Assembly (NCBI RefSeq): GCF_000012845.1 | Contig: NC_009615.1 | Location: forward strand, 2,199,501-2,263,500 | Length of the DNA: 64,000 nt | Origin: Parabacteroides distasonis ATCC 8503 | GTDB taxonomy: Bacteria > Bacteroidota > Bacteroidia > Bacteroidales > Tannerellaceae | Direction: 5' to 3' | Shown: piece after piece, positions 7,537 to 16,060 of the stretch | Layout: each line of letters begins with the position of its first letter | Numbering within the stretch: position 1 is the first letter of the stretch | The notes under the pieces: model-generated | The model's input: only the letters and a program-made list of their open reading frames with translations | What the model was told of the DNA's origin: nothing | Database searches by the model: none | Translations under genes and position numbers: made by a program

Positions 7537-9591
7537 ATGGAAAATAAAAACGACATGTTTAATAAAACACCGAAGAGCGGGAAACCTAAGATGTTCCGCT
7601 TTAATTTGTATTGGATGTACGGGTTGATCTTCATCATGCTTGTTGCCCTATACATGACAAATGATTCTTCGGGAACGAAAGAGCTAGGCTGGACAGAGTT
7701 CCAGAAACTAGCGCAGGAAAACGTATTCGACAAAATGACAGTCTACAACAAGAAGAACTTGGTGGAGGCTACAGTGAAAAATGGAAAGACTGAACAGGTC
7801 TTTGGGAATATGGACGTTTCTAAAATCGGGGTTTCTCCGAAAGTATACGTAAAGATCCCGTCGGCCGACAAGTTTTCCGATTTCTATGACAAAGCGGTAG
7901 CCGATAGTCATATCGATACACAAGTCCGGTTCGAGGAAGGCGATGACGCTATCTGGAATTTCTTGGTTTCATTCGGCCCAATTATCTTATTGATCGGTGT
8001 ATGGATGTTCTTGATGAGACGTATGTCCGGTGGTACCGGCGCAGGTCCGGGTGGCGTGTTCAGCGTTGGTAAGGCAAAAGCTCAGCTTTTTGATAAAGAT
8101 AATGACCGTAAGGTGACATTCAAGGATGTCGCCGGATTGGCGGAAGCGAAACAAGAGGTAGAGGAGATCGTCTCTTTCTTAAAGAATCCGGAAAAATATA
8201 CCGAATTAGGAGGTAAGATACCCAAAGGTGCATTATTGGTAGGCCCTCCGGGAACCGGTAAGACATTATTGGCGAAGGCTGTTGCCGGAGAGGCTAATGT
8301 GCCGTTTTTCTCCTTGTCTGGTTCTGATTTCGTGGAGATGTTTGTCGGTGTAGGCGCCTCCCGTGTGCGTGACTTATTCCGCCAAGCGAAGGAAAAATCT
8401 CCTTGCATCGTCTTTATTGATGAGATCGATGCGGTAGGTCGTGCCCGTGGGAAGAACGCGAATATGAATAGCAACGATGAGCGTGAGAACACGTTGAACC
8501 AGTTGTTGACCGAAATGGATGGTTTCGGCTCTAACAGTGGTGTTATTATCTTAGCCGCTACAAACCGTGCGGACATTCTGGATAAAGCGTTGTTGCGTGC
8601 CGGACGTTTTGACCGACAAATCCATGTTGAATTACCGGATTTGAATGAACGTAAAGAGATATTCGGGGTGCATTTGCGTCCGATCAAGATAGATGAAAGC
8701 GTAGATGCTGAGTTCCTAGCAAGGCAGACTCCGGGCTTCTCGGGTGCTGATATCGCTAATGTTTGTAATGAGGCTGCTTTGATCGCCGCCCGTAACGGAA
8801 AGAAATTCGTACAGAAAGAAGACTTCATGAATGCGGTAGACCGTATTGTCGGTGGTCTTGAAAAACGTTCGAAGATCACGACAGAGGAAGAACGTAAATG
8901 TATCGCGAACCATGAGGCCGGTCACGCTACGTTAAGTTGGTTGTTGGAACATGCCAATCCGCTGGTTAAGGTGACAATCGTTCCCCGTGGTAAGGCATTA
9001 GGTGCGGCATGGTACTTGCCGGAAGAGAGACAGATCACCACCCGCGAGCAATTGCAGGACGAGATGTGCGCTACTTTAGGAGGACGTGCCGCAGAGGAAT
9101 TAGTCTTGGGAAAAATATCCACAGGCGCATCCAACGATTTGGAACGTGTCACGAAACAAGCATATGCGATGGTCGTTTACTTCGGTATGAGCGATAAACT
9201 TCCAAACTTGAACTATTACGACTCCACCGGACAGGATTGGGGATTCACCAAGCCTTATAGTGAGGAGACTGCGAAATTGATCGATACGGAAGTACAGAAG
9301 ATCATCAATGAGCAATACGACAGGGCAAAACGGATATTATCCGAGAATAAGGAAGGACATAGTAAACTTGCGCAGGTATTATTGGATCGTGAGGTAATCT
9401 ACTCGGAAGATGTAGAGCATATCTTCGGGAAACGAGCCTGGATCTCCCGTTCCCAAGAGATTCTGGAGTTGCAGGAAAAGGCTAACGGAAAGAACAAGGA
9501 GAATGCGGATAAGGAGGCGGAAGCGGACGCAACAACGGAAAACGTAACCGATACTCCTACCGAAGAAAACAAGACAGGGAAAATAGCTTGA
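7537..9591 (+). CDS. ftsH: ATP-dependent zinc metalloprotease FtsH
   Basis: FtsH is a hexameric inner-membrane protease that removes misfolded and regulatory proteins. The 684-aa protein has two membrane helices (about residues 24-40 and 145-160) around a periplasmic domain, an AAA module with Walker A GPPGTGKT near 236, Walker B FIDEIDA, the SRH region (LLRAGRFDRQI), and the zinc-protease motif HEAGH near residue 459. The C-terminal 35 residues are a charged Glu/Lys/Thr-rich tail. The gene follows rsfS and precedes cdsA. Confidence 0.98.
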   Translation: MENKNDMFNKTPKSGKPKMFRFNLYWMYGLIFIMLVALYMTNDSSGTKELGWTEFQKLAQENVFDKMTVYNKKNLVEATVKNGKTEQVFGNMDVSKIGVSPKVYVKIPSADKFSDFYDKAVADSHIDTQVRFEEGDDAIWNFLVSFGPIILLIGVWMFLMRRMSGGTGAGPGGVFSVGKAKAQLFDKDNDRKVTFKDVAGLAEAKQEVEEIVSFLKNPEKYTELGGKIPKGALLVGPPGTGKTLLAKAVAGEANVPFFSLSGSDFVEMFVGVGASRVRDLFRQAKEKSPCIVFIDEIDAVGRARGKNANMNSNDERENTLNQLLTEMDGFGSNSGVIILAATNRADILDKALLRAGRFDRQIHVELPDLNERKEIFGVHLRPIKIDESVDAEFLARQTPGFSGADIANVCNEAALIAARNGKKFVQKEDFMNAVDRIVGGLEKRSKITTEEERKCIANHEAGHATLSWLLEHANPLVKVTIVPRGKALGAAWYLPEERQITTREQLQDEMCATLGGRAAEELVLGKISTGASNDLERVTKQAYAMVVYFGMSDKLPNLNYYDSTGQDWGFTKPYSEETAKLIDTEVQKIINEQYDRAKRILSENKEGHSKLAQVLLDREVIYSEDVEHIFGKRAWISRSQEILELQEKANGKNKENADKEAEADATTENVTDTPTEENKTGKIA

Positions 9592-9617
9592 CCAAAGTCA
9601 AGACATTCATAACAAGT

Positions 9618-9660
9618 AAGGCTGGGGCGTATCTTTGATCAAAAGTTACTATCCAGCCTT
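9618..9660 (+). terminator. Possible terminator after ftsH
   Basis: AAGGCTGG (9618-9625) and CCAGCCTT (9653-9660) form an 8-bp stem with a long loop. Only a weak pyrimidine tract follows, so termination may be partial; a promoter for cdsA follows at once. Confidence 0.45.
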
Positions 9661-9689
9661 CCTTATTGCTGTATTATCAATTTATTAGT

Positions 9690-9697
9690 TATATTTG
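9690..9697 (+). promoter_or_regulatory. Putative cdsA promoter (-7 box)
   Basis: TATATTTG followed by GCAGCC is a typical Bacteroidetes -7 box and start region. It shows that the TTG at 9695 lies inside the promoter and cannot be the translation start of cdsA. Confidence 0.6.
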
Positions 9698-9733
9698 CAG
9701 CCAAAATTACAAACAAGCAAAAACACTATTGTT

Positions 9734-10567
9734 TTGAAAAATCTGATTACACGTGCATTGACTGGCATCATTTTCGTCGCGGTATTAGTCGGTGCGATCT
9801 ATTTCCACTCCTATTATTTTCTTGCGGTATTTGGACTCATTACCGGACTTTCTCTATGGGAGTTCTACGGATTGGTTAAACATTATGAGAATGCCGCCAT
9901 CAAACGATTTGTCAGCTCCTTGGGGGGAGCCTACCTCTTCGCCGCCACATTCGGTTACGCCAATGGCTTGGTTGGAGGCAATATATTTCTCCCCTATCTT
10001 TTATTCTTAATGTATACCATGATCACCGAGCTTTACGATAAAGCCAGTAATCCAATCAATAACTGGGCATTGACCTTATTCGGTCAAATCTATTGCGCAG
10101 GCGCTTTCTCTCTGCTAAACTTTATTACATCGGTACCTAATACGCCGGGCGAGATCGTACATATCCCCTATTTTGCCTTGGCTATTTTCGTTTTCGTATG
10201 GGTAAATGATACGGGAGCTTATCTAGTGGGATCTATGCTTGGAAAAAGAAGATTGTTCGAACGTATCTCTCCCAAGAAGTCCTGGGAAGGTTTTTACGGA
10301 GGGTTGGCATTCGTATTAATAACCTCCCAAATATTCGCTTGGTTCATGCCGGCCACGAACTGGTACACATGGCTTGGATTAGCCGGCACGATCGTAGTAT
10401 TCGGAACTTGGGGCGACTTGATCGAATCTTTGATGAAACGTACGTTAGGCGTGAAAGATTCCGGGCATGTATTACCCGGACATGGAGGCATGCTGGATCG
10501 CTTCGATAGCGTAATGATGGCTATACCGGCCGCTTATATCTATATCGAGTTATTTATTCGAAATTAA
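9734..10567 (+). CDS. cdsA: Phosphatidate cytidylyltransferase
   Basis: CdsA makes CDP-diacylglycerol, the common precursor of bacterial phospholipids, at the inner membrane. The protein is a chain of about eight membrane helices and ends with the family signature region (GDLIESLMKRTLGVKDSGHV with the HGGMLDRFDS motif after it). No ATG is available near the start. An open frame begins at TTG 9695, but that lies in the promoter, so the TTG at 9734 (277 aa) is preferred. The 3' end overlaps the convergent porT gene by 14 bp. Confidence 0.93.
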   Translation: MKNLITRALTGIIFVAVLVGAIYFHSYYFLAVFGLITGLSLWEFYGLVKHYENAAIKRFVSSLGGAYLFAATFGYANGLVGGNIFLPYLLFLMYTMITELYDKASNPINNWALTLFGQIYCAGAFSLLNFITSVPNTPGEIVHIPYFALAIFVFVWVNDTGAYLVGSMLGKRRLFERISPKKSWEGFYGGLAFVLITSQIFAWFMPATNWYTWLGLAGTIVVFGTWGDLIESLMKRTLGVKDSGHVLPGHGGMLDRFDSVMMAIPAAYIYIELFIRN

Positions 10568-11255
10568 ATGTCAGGATCACCATACGGGATGTAGCTTTCG
10601 ATAAGGCATCCGTATATTTGATATTTGCTTGATCTACCAAGTCCGGACGATCTTTCTCCAATAGGTTAACCAATCCGAAACAGAATTTCAGCTCCGGGCA
10701 TAACTTAAAGTAGGGTAGATAGATATCACATCCCAAGCCAAACTCAAATCCGAAGTCCGTGCTTTTCAATAGAATCGGATTACCTTTCTTACGGCCTATA
10801 TCCACGGAGCCATAGATACCGCCGATCAAATAAGGACGATAATTATTCAAGCGTAAAGCCGTATATTTAACGTCTAAGGGGAAATTCAGATAACTGGAAC
10901 GAACGTTCGTGATGAATTCCTCTCCCGTAGCCTGTTCCCGAAACTTAAATTTCTTATCTCCGAAATGGATAGAAGGCGTGAAACGTAAATTGAAATAAGG
11001 ATTCATATACATATCTCCGATCACCCCGACACTAAAGCCGGGTGAGTAAGAAGGAATCTCCGCAAACCAAGTCTCTCCATTGGTCATGACACCGGTATGG
11101 GTCAATAACAAATCCTGCGAGTGAATACCCACATGAAACCCCAGATGAAGCCATTTCAAATCAGCGTACGGCTGATTCCTCACCCTTTCCTTTTGAGCCA
11201 TGGCTCCCATGGTAGCCAAGCTTACCACATATAATATAAGTAATAATCGTCTCAA
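10554..11255 (-). CDS. porT: PorT-type outer-membrane beta-barrel protein
   Basis: The 233-aa protein has a cleavable signal peptide (about residues 1-20, ending AMA-Q) and an eight-stranded barrel pattern. Segments such as WLHLGFHVGIHSQD, LRFTPSIHFGD and SYLNFPLDVKYTALRLNNYRPYLI (shown in parts; residues about 125-150) resemble PorT, an outer-membrane protein required for the type IX secretion system. PorT-family is also used as a loose label for small barrels, so the T9SS role is probable rather than certain. GldH, another T9SS-associated protein, is encoded at about 35.4 kb. Confidence 0.75.
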   Translation of the reverse strand: MRRLLLILYVVSLATMGAMAQKERVRNQPYADLKWLHLGFHVGIHSQDLLLTHTGVMTNGETWFAEIPSYSPGFSVGVIGDMYMNPYFNLRFTPSIHFGDKKFKFREQATGEEFITNVRSSYLNFPLDVKYTALRLNNYRPYLIGGIYGSVDIGRKKGNPILLKSTDFGFEFGLGCDIYLPYFKLCPELKFCFGLVNLLEKDRPDLVDQANIKYTDALSKATSRMVILTFNFE

Positions 11256-11363
11256 ATCTCAACCTATTTTGTTTAATAACGAAAACCCGACAAAGATATT
11301 GCAAAAAAGAAGATTTTTGAAGAAAATAAGCCAGTAGATATTTTTTAAATAGAAAGAAAGCTA

Positions 11364-11371
11364 TATTTTTG
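11364..11371 (+). promoter_or_regulatory. Putative ferredoxin promoter (-7 box)
   Basis: TATTTTTG followed by CACC fits the TAnnTTTG box, 37 nt upstream of the ferredoxin start codon. Confidence 0.5.
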
Positions 11372-11408
11372 CACCTACTAATAGTTATCAATTTAAACGT
11401 TTAAAAAA

Positions 11409-11579
11409 ATGGCTTACGTAATTAGCGATGATTGTATTGCATGCGGAACTTGTATTGATGAGTGTCCGGTAGGAGCAATTTCAGAAGGTGATAAATACAG
11501 CATCAACCCTGAAATGTGTACAGATTGTGGAACTTGCGCTGACGCATGTCCTACAGAGGCTATCCACCCGGCTGAATAA
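11409..11579 (+). CDS. 2[4Fe-4S] ferredoxin
   Basis: This 56-aa electron carrier has two classic cluster-binding motifs: CIACGTCIDECP and CTDCGTCADACP. Both are of the CxxCxxCxxxCP type that binds two [4Fe-4S] clusters as in clostridial ferredoxins. It is transcribed alone, from its own promoter to a strong terminator, and likely serves enzymes such as pyruvate:ferredoxin oxidoreductase and radical enzymes of this anaerobe. The partner choice is inference. Confidence 0.95.
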   Translation: MAYVISDDCIACGTCIDECPVGAISEGDKYSINPEMCTDCGTCADACPTEAIHPAE

Positions 11580-11627
11580 TTCGCAGCAAAGAATAGGATT
11601 TTCCTTTGCGGAAAGCTCCTAACACAT

Positions 11628-11672
11628 AACGGGCTGTTTCTCTCTATGAGTAAAACAGCCCGTTATCTTTTT
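11628..11672. terminator. Bidirectional terminator after the ferredoxin gene
   Basis: Arms AACGGGCTGTTT (11628-11639) and AAACAGCCCGTT (11653-11664) pair perfectly over 12 bp and are followed by a T-rich run. It separates the ferredoxin gene from the convergent PUR-family gene. Confidence 0.88.
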
Positions 11673-11686
11673 CTCTTCGTGTTATA

Positions 11687-12076
11687 TTAAAACTCAATAT
11701 CTAACTTTATATCACCGGAAGCCATATCCTCCTCTGGGGAATCGCCATGAATCGTTTCCTCCTCTTCAGGTTCCACCACGTCTTCCGCGGATTTCTTCAG
11801 ATTTGAGTTCTTGATATAACTGATTACATCTTGCATTCCCTCCATGAACTTCTCAAAGTCCTCCTTATAAAGGAAAATCTTATGCTTCTCAAATGAGATT
11901 TGCAAACCATCCTTTGATTGAATTTTCTTACTTTCCGTAACGGCAACGAATAGGTCATCTTTCAAATTCCTCTTCACATCCAGATAATAAATCCGTTTTC
12001 CCGCTTTAATGGCTTTAGAGTATAGAATCTCCCTGTCGCCACCTTCAACATGTTTTTTATTCCTTGATTCTTCCAT
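11687..12076 (-). CDS. PUR-alpha-like nucleic-acid-binding protein
   Basis: The protein (129 aa from the ATG at 12076; an in-frame ATG also exists at 12088) carries a single PUR repeat: ILYSKAIKAGKRIYYLDVKR near residue 17 and LQISFEKHKIFLYKEDFEKF near 58. This fold binds purine-rich single-stranded DNA or RNA. The C-terminal third is a strongly acidic tail. Similar proteins (DUF3276) are common in Bacteroidetes and spirochaetes; cellular role is not settled. Confidence 0.85.
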   Translation of the reverse strand: MEESRNKKHVEGGDREILYSKAIKAGKRIYYLDVKRNLKDDLFVAVTESKKIQSKDGLQISFEKHKIFLYKEDFEKFMEGMQDVISYIKNSNLKKSAEDVVEPEEEETIHGDSPEEDMASGDIKLDIEF

Positions 12077-12257
12077 GACAGCTAACATTCGTTAAAAACC
12101 CACCCACTTTATAGAACTTGCTTCAAATATGTGCATTTTTTTTTAATTAGCAACTATTTTAACGATCGAAAATACGCCCATTGAGGCTAAATTTGTAAAA
12201 TATCATCTAACACATATAAAATTAAGTAAATCCGGATTCTTTTATGGAAAAAACAAC

Positions 12258-12265
12258 TACCTTTG
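12258..12265 (+). promoter_or_regulatory. Putative nusB promoter (-7 box)
   Basis: TACCTTTG followed by CAGCC matches the Bacteroidetes -7 box, 35 nt before the nusB start codon. Confidence 0.55.
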
Positions 12266-12299
12266 CAGCCTAATTTATAATAAGAAGTTCCTTCAAACG

Positions 12300-13226
12300 A
12301 TGATCAACAGAATTTTAATCCGCATTAAAGTTTTACAGATAGTATACTCTTACTATCAAAACGGAAACGGTGACCTCAAAGTTGCGGAAAACGAATTGCT
12401 TTTCAGCCTTCAGAAGTCATATGACTTATATTATTATTTCTTACTCCTAATTATCGAAGTTACCAACCTGCAAAGAAGGATCCTTGACACCCGGAAGTGC
12501 AAATACATGCCTACCGACGAGGAGTTAAACCCGAATACACGCTTCATAGACAATCGTTTCGTCGCTCAATTAGCGGAAAACGATACGTTGAAAAAGTATG
12601 TAGACGAGCAAGGTCTCTCATGGAGCAACGACGAGGAGTTCATTAAGAACGTATTGGATACGATCCTAAGTTCTGAGATTTACGCCGAATACTTGAAAAA
12701 CGAAGAAGACTCGTACGAGACGGATCGTGAGTTCTGGCGCCAGATCTTCAAGAAAATAATCTGTGGAAACGAGATGATAGAGGAATATCTGGAAGATAAA
12801 AGCATCTACTGGAATGACGATATCGAGATCGTAGAGACTTTCGCCTTGAAGACTATCAAGAAATTCGAGGAGAAGAAAGGTAGCAAACAAGCCTTATTGC
12901 CAATGTTCAAGGATTTGGAAGACAAGGCTTTCGCAATCAAGTTATTCCGTCAAAGTTTGTTGAAAGGTAAGGAATATCGTGAACGCATCGACAAACATAT
13001 GAAGAATTGGGAAACCGAACGTATCGCCAATATGGACTTGATCATCATGCAAGTCGCCTTAGCCGAGATTTTATCGTTCCCGACCATTCCCATCAACGTT
13101 ACCTTAAATGAATATATCGATGCCGCAAAGTATTATAGTACACCTAAAAGCGGAACATTCATTAACGGAATTCTGGATTCAATAGTCAACGAATTAAAAA
13201 AAGAGAAGTTATTGCTCAAAGATTAA
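12300..13226 (+). CDS. nusB: Transcription antitermination factor NusB (long form)
   Basis: NusB with NusE binds boxA RNA and prevents early termination in rRNA operons. The 308-aa protein is about twice the E. coli length: the N-terminal part starts RILIRIKVLQIVYSYYQNG, a central 150-residue helical region follows, and the canonical NusB C-terminal half ends with ILSFPTIPINVTLNEYIDAAKYYSTPKS in parts (residues about 255-285). This long form is usual for Bacteroidetes. It heads the run nusB-yajC-ybbR-coaE. Confidence 0.93.
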   Translation: MINRILIRIKVLQIVYSYYQNGNGDLKVAENELLFSLQKSYDLYYYFLLLIIEVTNLQRRILDTRKCKYMPTDEELNPNTRFIDNRFVAQLAENDTLKKYVDEQGLSWSNDEEFIKNVLDTILSSEIYAEYLKNEEDSYETDREFWRQIFKKIICGNEMIEEYLEDKSIYWNDDIEIVETFALKTIKKFEEKKGSKQALLPMFKDLEDKAFAIKLFRQSLLKGKEYRERIDKHMKNWETERIANMDLIIMQVALAEILSFPTIPINVTLNEYIDAAKYYSTPKSGTFINGILDSIVNELKKEKLLLKD

Positions 13227-13236
13227 TTATTATCAT

Positions 13237-13244
13237 TACATTTG
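13237..13244 (+). promoter_or_regulatory. Putative yajC promoter (-7 box)
   Basis: TACATTTG matches the TAnnTTTG box, 44 nt upstream of the yajC start codon, suggesting an additional start inside the nusB-coaE run. Confidence 0.45.
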
Positions 13245-13288
13245 TGCATATCATTATTGATATTAACTTGTAAAACGATTATTATAGT

Positions 13289-13603
13289 ATGAACTTACTC
13301 AGTATTTTACTTCAAACTCCAGCTGGAGGAAGTCAGTGGTCCGGTATTTTGATGATGGTAGTTATCGTAGCTATCTTCTATTTCTTCATGATCCGTCCGC
13401 AACAAAAGAAACAAAAAGAAATCCAGAAATCACGTGAGGCGTTGAAAACAGGCGATAAAGTGATTACCGCCGGAGGTATCTATGGAAAGATCAAAGAGAT
13501 CGGTGATACTTATATGCTAATCGAGGTAGCGGATGGAGTACGTATCCGTGTAGATAAAACTTCTATTTTCGCTTCAGCGGAAGACGCTCAGCAGCAGAAA
13601 TAA
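13289..13603 (+). CDS. yajC: Preprotein translocase subunit YajC
   Basis: The 104-aa protein has one N-terminal membrane helix (about residues 18-36) followed by FMIRPQQKKQKE, the hallmark of YajC, and a small cytoplasmic domain (GDKVITAGGIYGKI). YajC associates with SecDF at the inner membrane. It lies 62 bp after nusB and 14 bp before the YbbR-domain gene. Confidence 0.95.
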   Translation: MNLLSILLQTPAGGSQWSGILMMVVIVAIFYFFMIRPQQKKQKEIQKSREALKTGDKVITAGGIYGKIKEIGDTYMLIEVADGVRIRVDKTSIFASAEDAQQQK

Positions 13604-13617
13604 TCTAACTACAGAAT

Positions 13618-14631
13618 ATGTCACGACTTGAGAACATACAAAATTCCTTCAAGTCTATCCAAGCAAAGACTAAGGCTTTTTTCCACGGAGACAGATGGAA
13701 AGAGGTCTTGGTCTTTTTCTTTTTCGCCCTTTTGGCTTTCGGTTTCTGGCTACTCCAAAGCTTGCAGCAGGAATATGAGATAGAACTTGTTTTTCCGGTT
13801 AAGTATAAGAACGTACCTGCCGATATAGCGTTTAATGCCCCTGAGGTGGAAACGATTACCGCAAAGGTAAAAGACAAGGGTAGCGTTTTACTCAACTATA
13901 CTTTTGGAAGATCGTTTGCTCCGATTGAAGTGAACATGAAGAATACGAAGGAGAAAAATGGTTCGGTTCAAGTAAGTAAAAGGCAGATCGAGAACGATAT
14001 TCAAAAACAATTGATAGCCACTACGGCATTACAAAGTTTTGATCCGCAACAAATAGATATGGATTTCAGTCAGCGGGTCCATAAGGAAATACCGGTCGTC
14101 TTTAATGGCGATATTCATCTGGAAGCCGGCTTTCAACTATCCGGGGATATCCGAATCACCCCTCAAAAGATCAACGCTTATGCCACCGCGGCGATCTTGG
14201 ATACACTGACCTCGGTTAAGACGGTCTTCACCGAGGTTAAAAAGGCGAATAAAAACATTACGAGAACCGTACAACTGATCAAGGTAGACGGCGTTAACTT
14301 CGATCCGGAAAGTGTATCCATCACGATTCCGATAGAGGAGTACACGGAGAAGACATTGGAAATACCTGTCTCTTGCAGTCATATACCGCCACATTATACG
14401 GTACGTATGTTTCCGGCGGTCGTAAAAGTGACTTGCAGTGTGCCCTTGTCCCGATTCAAAGGACTTTCGGAAGATATGTTCTCGATTCATATACCTTTTG
14501 AGGATCTGGAGCAAAACGTATCTGGTACCCTACCCGTCAAACTCACCAAGAAACCAGACTGGGTGCATACGGCAATCTTATTGCCAGATAAGGTAGAATT
14601 TATTTTGGAACACAACAATAAGCATGATTAA
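13618..14631 (+). CDS. YbbR-like (CdaR-type) domain protein
   Basis: This 337-aa protein has a short cytoplasmic N-terminus, one membrane helix (about residues 36-56, EVLVFFFFALLAFGFWLL) and an extracytoplasmic part with YbbR-type beta repeats. CdaR proteins of this family regulate the membrane diadenylate cyclase in other bacteria; whether that applies here is unknown. The stop codon overlaps the coaE start by 8 bp. Confidence 0.8.
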   Translation: MSRLENIQNSFKSIQAKTKAFFHGDRWKEVLVFFFFALLAFGFWLLQSLQQEYEIELVFPVKYKNVPADIAFNAPEVETITAKVKDKGSVLLNYTFGRSFAPIEVNMKNTKEKNGSVQVSKRQIENDIQKQLIATTALQSFDPQQIDMDFSQRVHKEIPVVFNGDIHLEAGFQLSGDIRITPQKINAYATAAILDTLTSVKTVFTEVKKANKNITRTVQLIKVDGVNFDPESVSITIPIEEYTEKTLEIPVSCSHIPPHYTVRMFPAVVKVTCSVPLSRFKGLSEDMFSIHIPFEDLEQNVSGTLPVKLTKKPDWVHTAILLPDKVEFILEHNNKHD

Positions 14632-15205
14632 AATAGGTATTACAGGAGGGATCGGGAGCGGCAAATCCGTCGTAGCCTCTTTATTAGCGTTATCCGGTGT
14701 ACCCGTATACATAGCGGACGAGGAAAGTAAATGGCTGACAAATAACTCCCCGGTTATCCGTGAGAAATTAACAGCCCTTTTCGGTCCGGAGATTTATACG
14801 AATGAGGGATTGAACAAGAAACTTCTAGCCTCCCACATCTTTAATAATCCGAAACAATTACAACAGGTCAACCAGATCATTCATCCTGAGGTAAACCGTC
14901 ATTTCTCGGCTTGGGTAGAGAGACAGACTTCCCCTTTATGTGCCATCGAATCCGCCATATTATTCGAATCCGGTTTCTACAAAGTGGTAGACATAAGCTT
15001 GATGGTCTATGCCCCAAGAGAACTCCGCATCGAAAGAGCCTTGGGGAGGGACTCAGCCTCGAGAGAAGAAATCGAACGCAGAATCAACAGCCAAATGTCG
15101 GACGAGGAAAAGAAAGATCGCTCCGATTACGTTATCTATAATGACAACAGACAGGCCCTTATACCGCAAGTAGGCAAACTGTTATGTTGGCTTCAATCCC
15201 AATAA
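14624..15205 (+). CDS. coaE: Dephospho-CoA kinase
   Basis: CoaE phosphorylates the ribose of dephospho-CoA in the last step of CoA synthesis. The 193-aa protein has a P-loop GGIGSGKS at residues 8-15, the DEESKWL segment, and the lid region RINSQMSDEEKKDRSDYVI. The length is normal. It overlaps the YbbR-domain gene by 8 bp and ends the operon. Confidence 0.96.
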   Translation: MIKIGITGGIGSGKSVVASLLALSGVPVYIADEESKWLTNNSPVIREKLTALFGPEIYTNEGLNKKLLASHIFNNPKQLQQVNQIIHPEVNRHFSAWVERQTSPLCAIESAILFESGFYKVVDISLMVYAPRELRIERALGRDSASREEIERRINSQMSDEEKKDRSDYVIYNDNRQALIPQVGKLLCWLQSQ

Positions 15206-15260
15206 TCACCGATAGCGGGACGAGTGGCTTTTACAGTATCTTACCTTCATCATCCAATGA

Positions 15261-15326
15261 ACCTAAGATACTTCGTCAACGAACCTAAGATACTTTGTCG
15301 ATGCACCTAAGATACTTCTCCAACGA
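15261..15326. repeat. Three 22-bp tandem units
   Basis: The 13-bp core ACCTAAGATACTT starts at 15261, 15283 and 15305, exactly 22 bp apart, in the gap between coaE and the DUF5606 gene. The other 9 bp of each unit vary. Confidence 0.9.
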
Positions 15327-15415
15327 AGTTAACTGTCCTCATGACGGAAGAATTCCACTTTTTCTTATTACCTTTGCCACCTCGAAGTTTAACACTAATA
15401 GAAAATAAAAACATT

Positions 15416-15853
15416 ATGTTGAAGACTATTTTGTCTATTTCGGGAAAACCCGGTCTGTATAAACTGGTTTCCCATGGAAAAAACATGTTGATCGTTGAAT
15501 CGCTGACTGATAACAAGAGAGTACCCGCATACGCAAAAGATAAAGTAATCTCATTAGGCGATATCGCAATCTATACGGATGAAACAGAAGTGCCTTTGCA
15601 TGAGGTATTGACTAGCGTAAAGAATAAAGAAGAGGGAAAAGCCGCCTCTTTAGTACCTTCTAAAGCCACGACGGACCAATTGCGTGCGTACTTTGCCGAG
15701 GTATTGCCTAGCTATGATCGTGAGCGTGTTTATCCGAGCGACATCAAGAAACTACTCTCTTGGTATAACATCTTGATCAACGCAGGCATCACTGACTTCA
15801 CCCCGGAAGATGCTCCGGCAGAAAAGGAAGCTGCTGAAAAAGAAGCTGAATAA
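15416..15853 (+). CDS. DUF5606 family protein
   Basis: From the ATG at 15416 the protein is 145 aa: MLKTILSISGKPGLYKLVSH marks an N-terminal small beta domain, and a helical segment with YPSDIKKLLSWYNILINAG follows near residue 110. The tail is Ala/Glu/Lys rich. It is a conserved Bacteroidetes protein of unknown function. An upstream in-frame ATG at 15341 is rejected because the added residues do not resemble the family and ACACTAATAG lies between. Confidence 0.8.
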   Translation: MLKTILSISGKPGLYKLVSHGKNMLIVESLTDNKRVPAYAKDKVISLGDIAIYTDETEVPLHEVLTSVKNKEEGKAASLVPSKATTDQLRAYFAEVLPSYDRERVYPSDIKKLLSWYNILINAGITDFTPEDAPAEKEAAEKEAE

Positions 15854-15877
15854 CAGCATACGACATAAAGATTAAAG

Positions 15878-15915
15878 AAAGGACCGTTCGATACCCATCG
15901 TCCGGTCCTTTTTTT
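15878..15915 (+). terminator. Terminator after the DUF5606 gene
   Basis: AAAGGACCG (15878-15886) pairs with CGGTCCTTT (15903-15911) and is followed by more T residues. Confidence 0.88.
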
Positions 15916-16006
15916 ATATTGCCACATTAACCAACAAGAGCACTTATGCAAAAATAGTCCATTATTTTAGGCTAAACCTCACATTGTCTAGGGCGGGTAA
16001 CTCCTT

Positions 16007-16014
16007 TATCTTTG
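16007..16014 (+). promoter_or_regulatory. Putative promoter of the ROK/glycyl-radical operon (-7 box)
   Basis: TATCTTTG followed by CCAAC matches the Bacteroidetes -7 box, 46 nt before the ROK kinase start codon. Confidence 0.5.
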
Positions 16015-16060
16015 CCAACAAATAATTCACTCTATTGACCTCATAAAATAAAGAGCAAAG

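Noticed and set aside
8082..8879. 265-aa minus-strand ORF inside ftsH
   Set aside because: It has no family features and mirrors the codon pattern of ftsH on the other strand.
9695..9733. cdsA start at TTG 9695
   Set aside because: This TTG is part of the TATATTTG promoter box, so transcription starts downstream of it.
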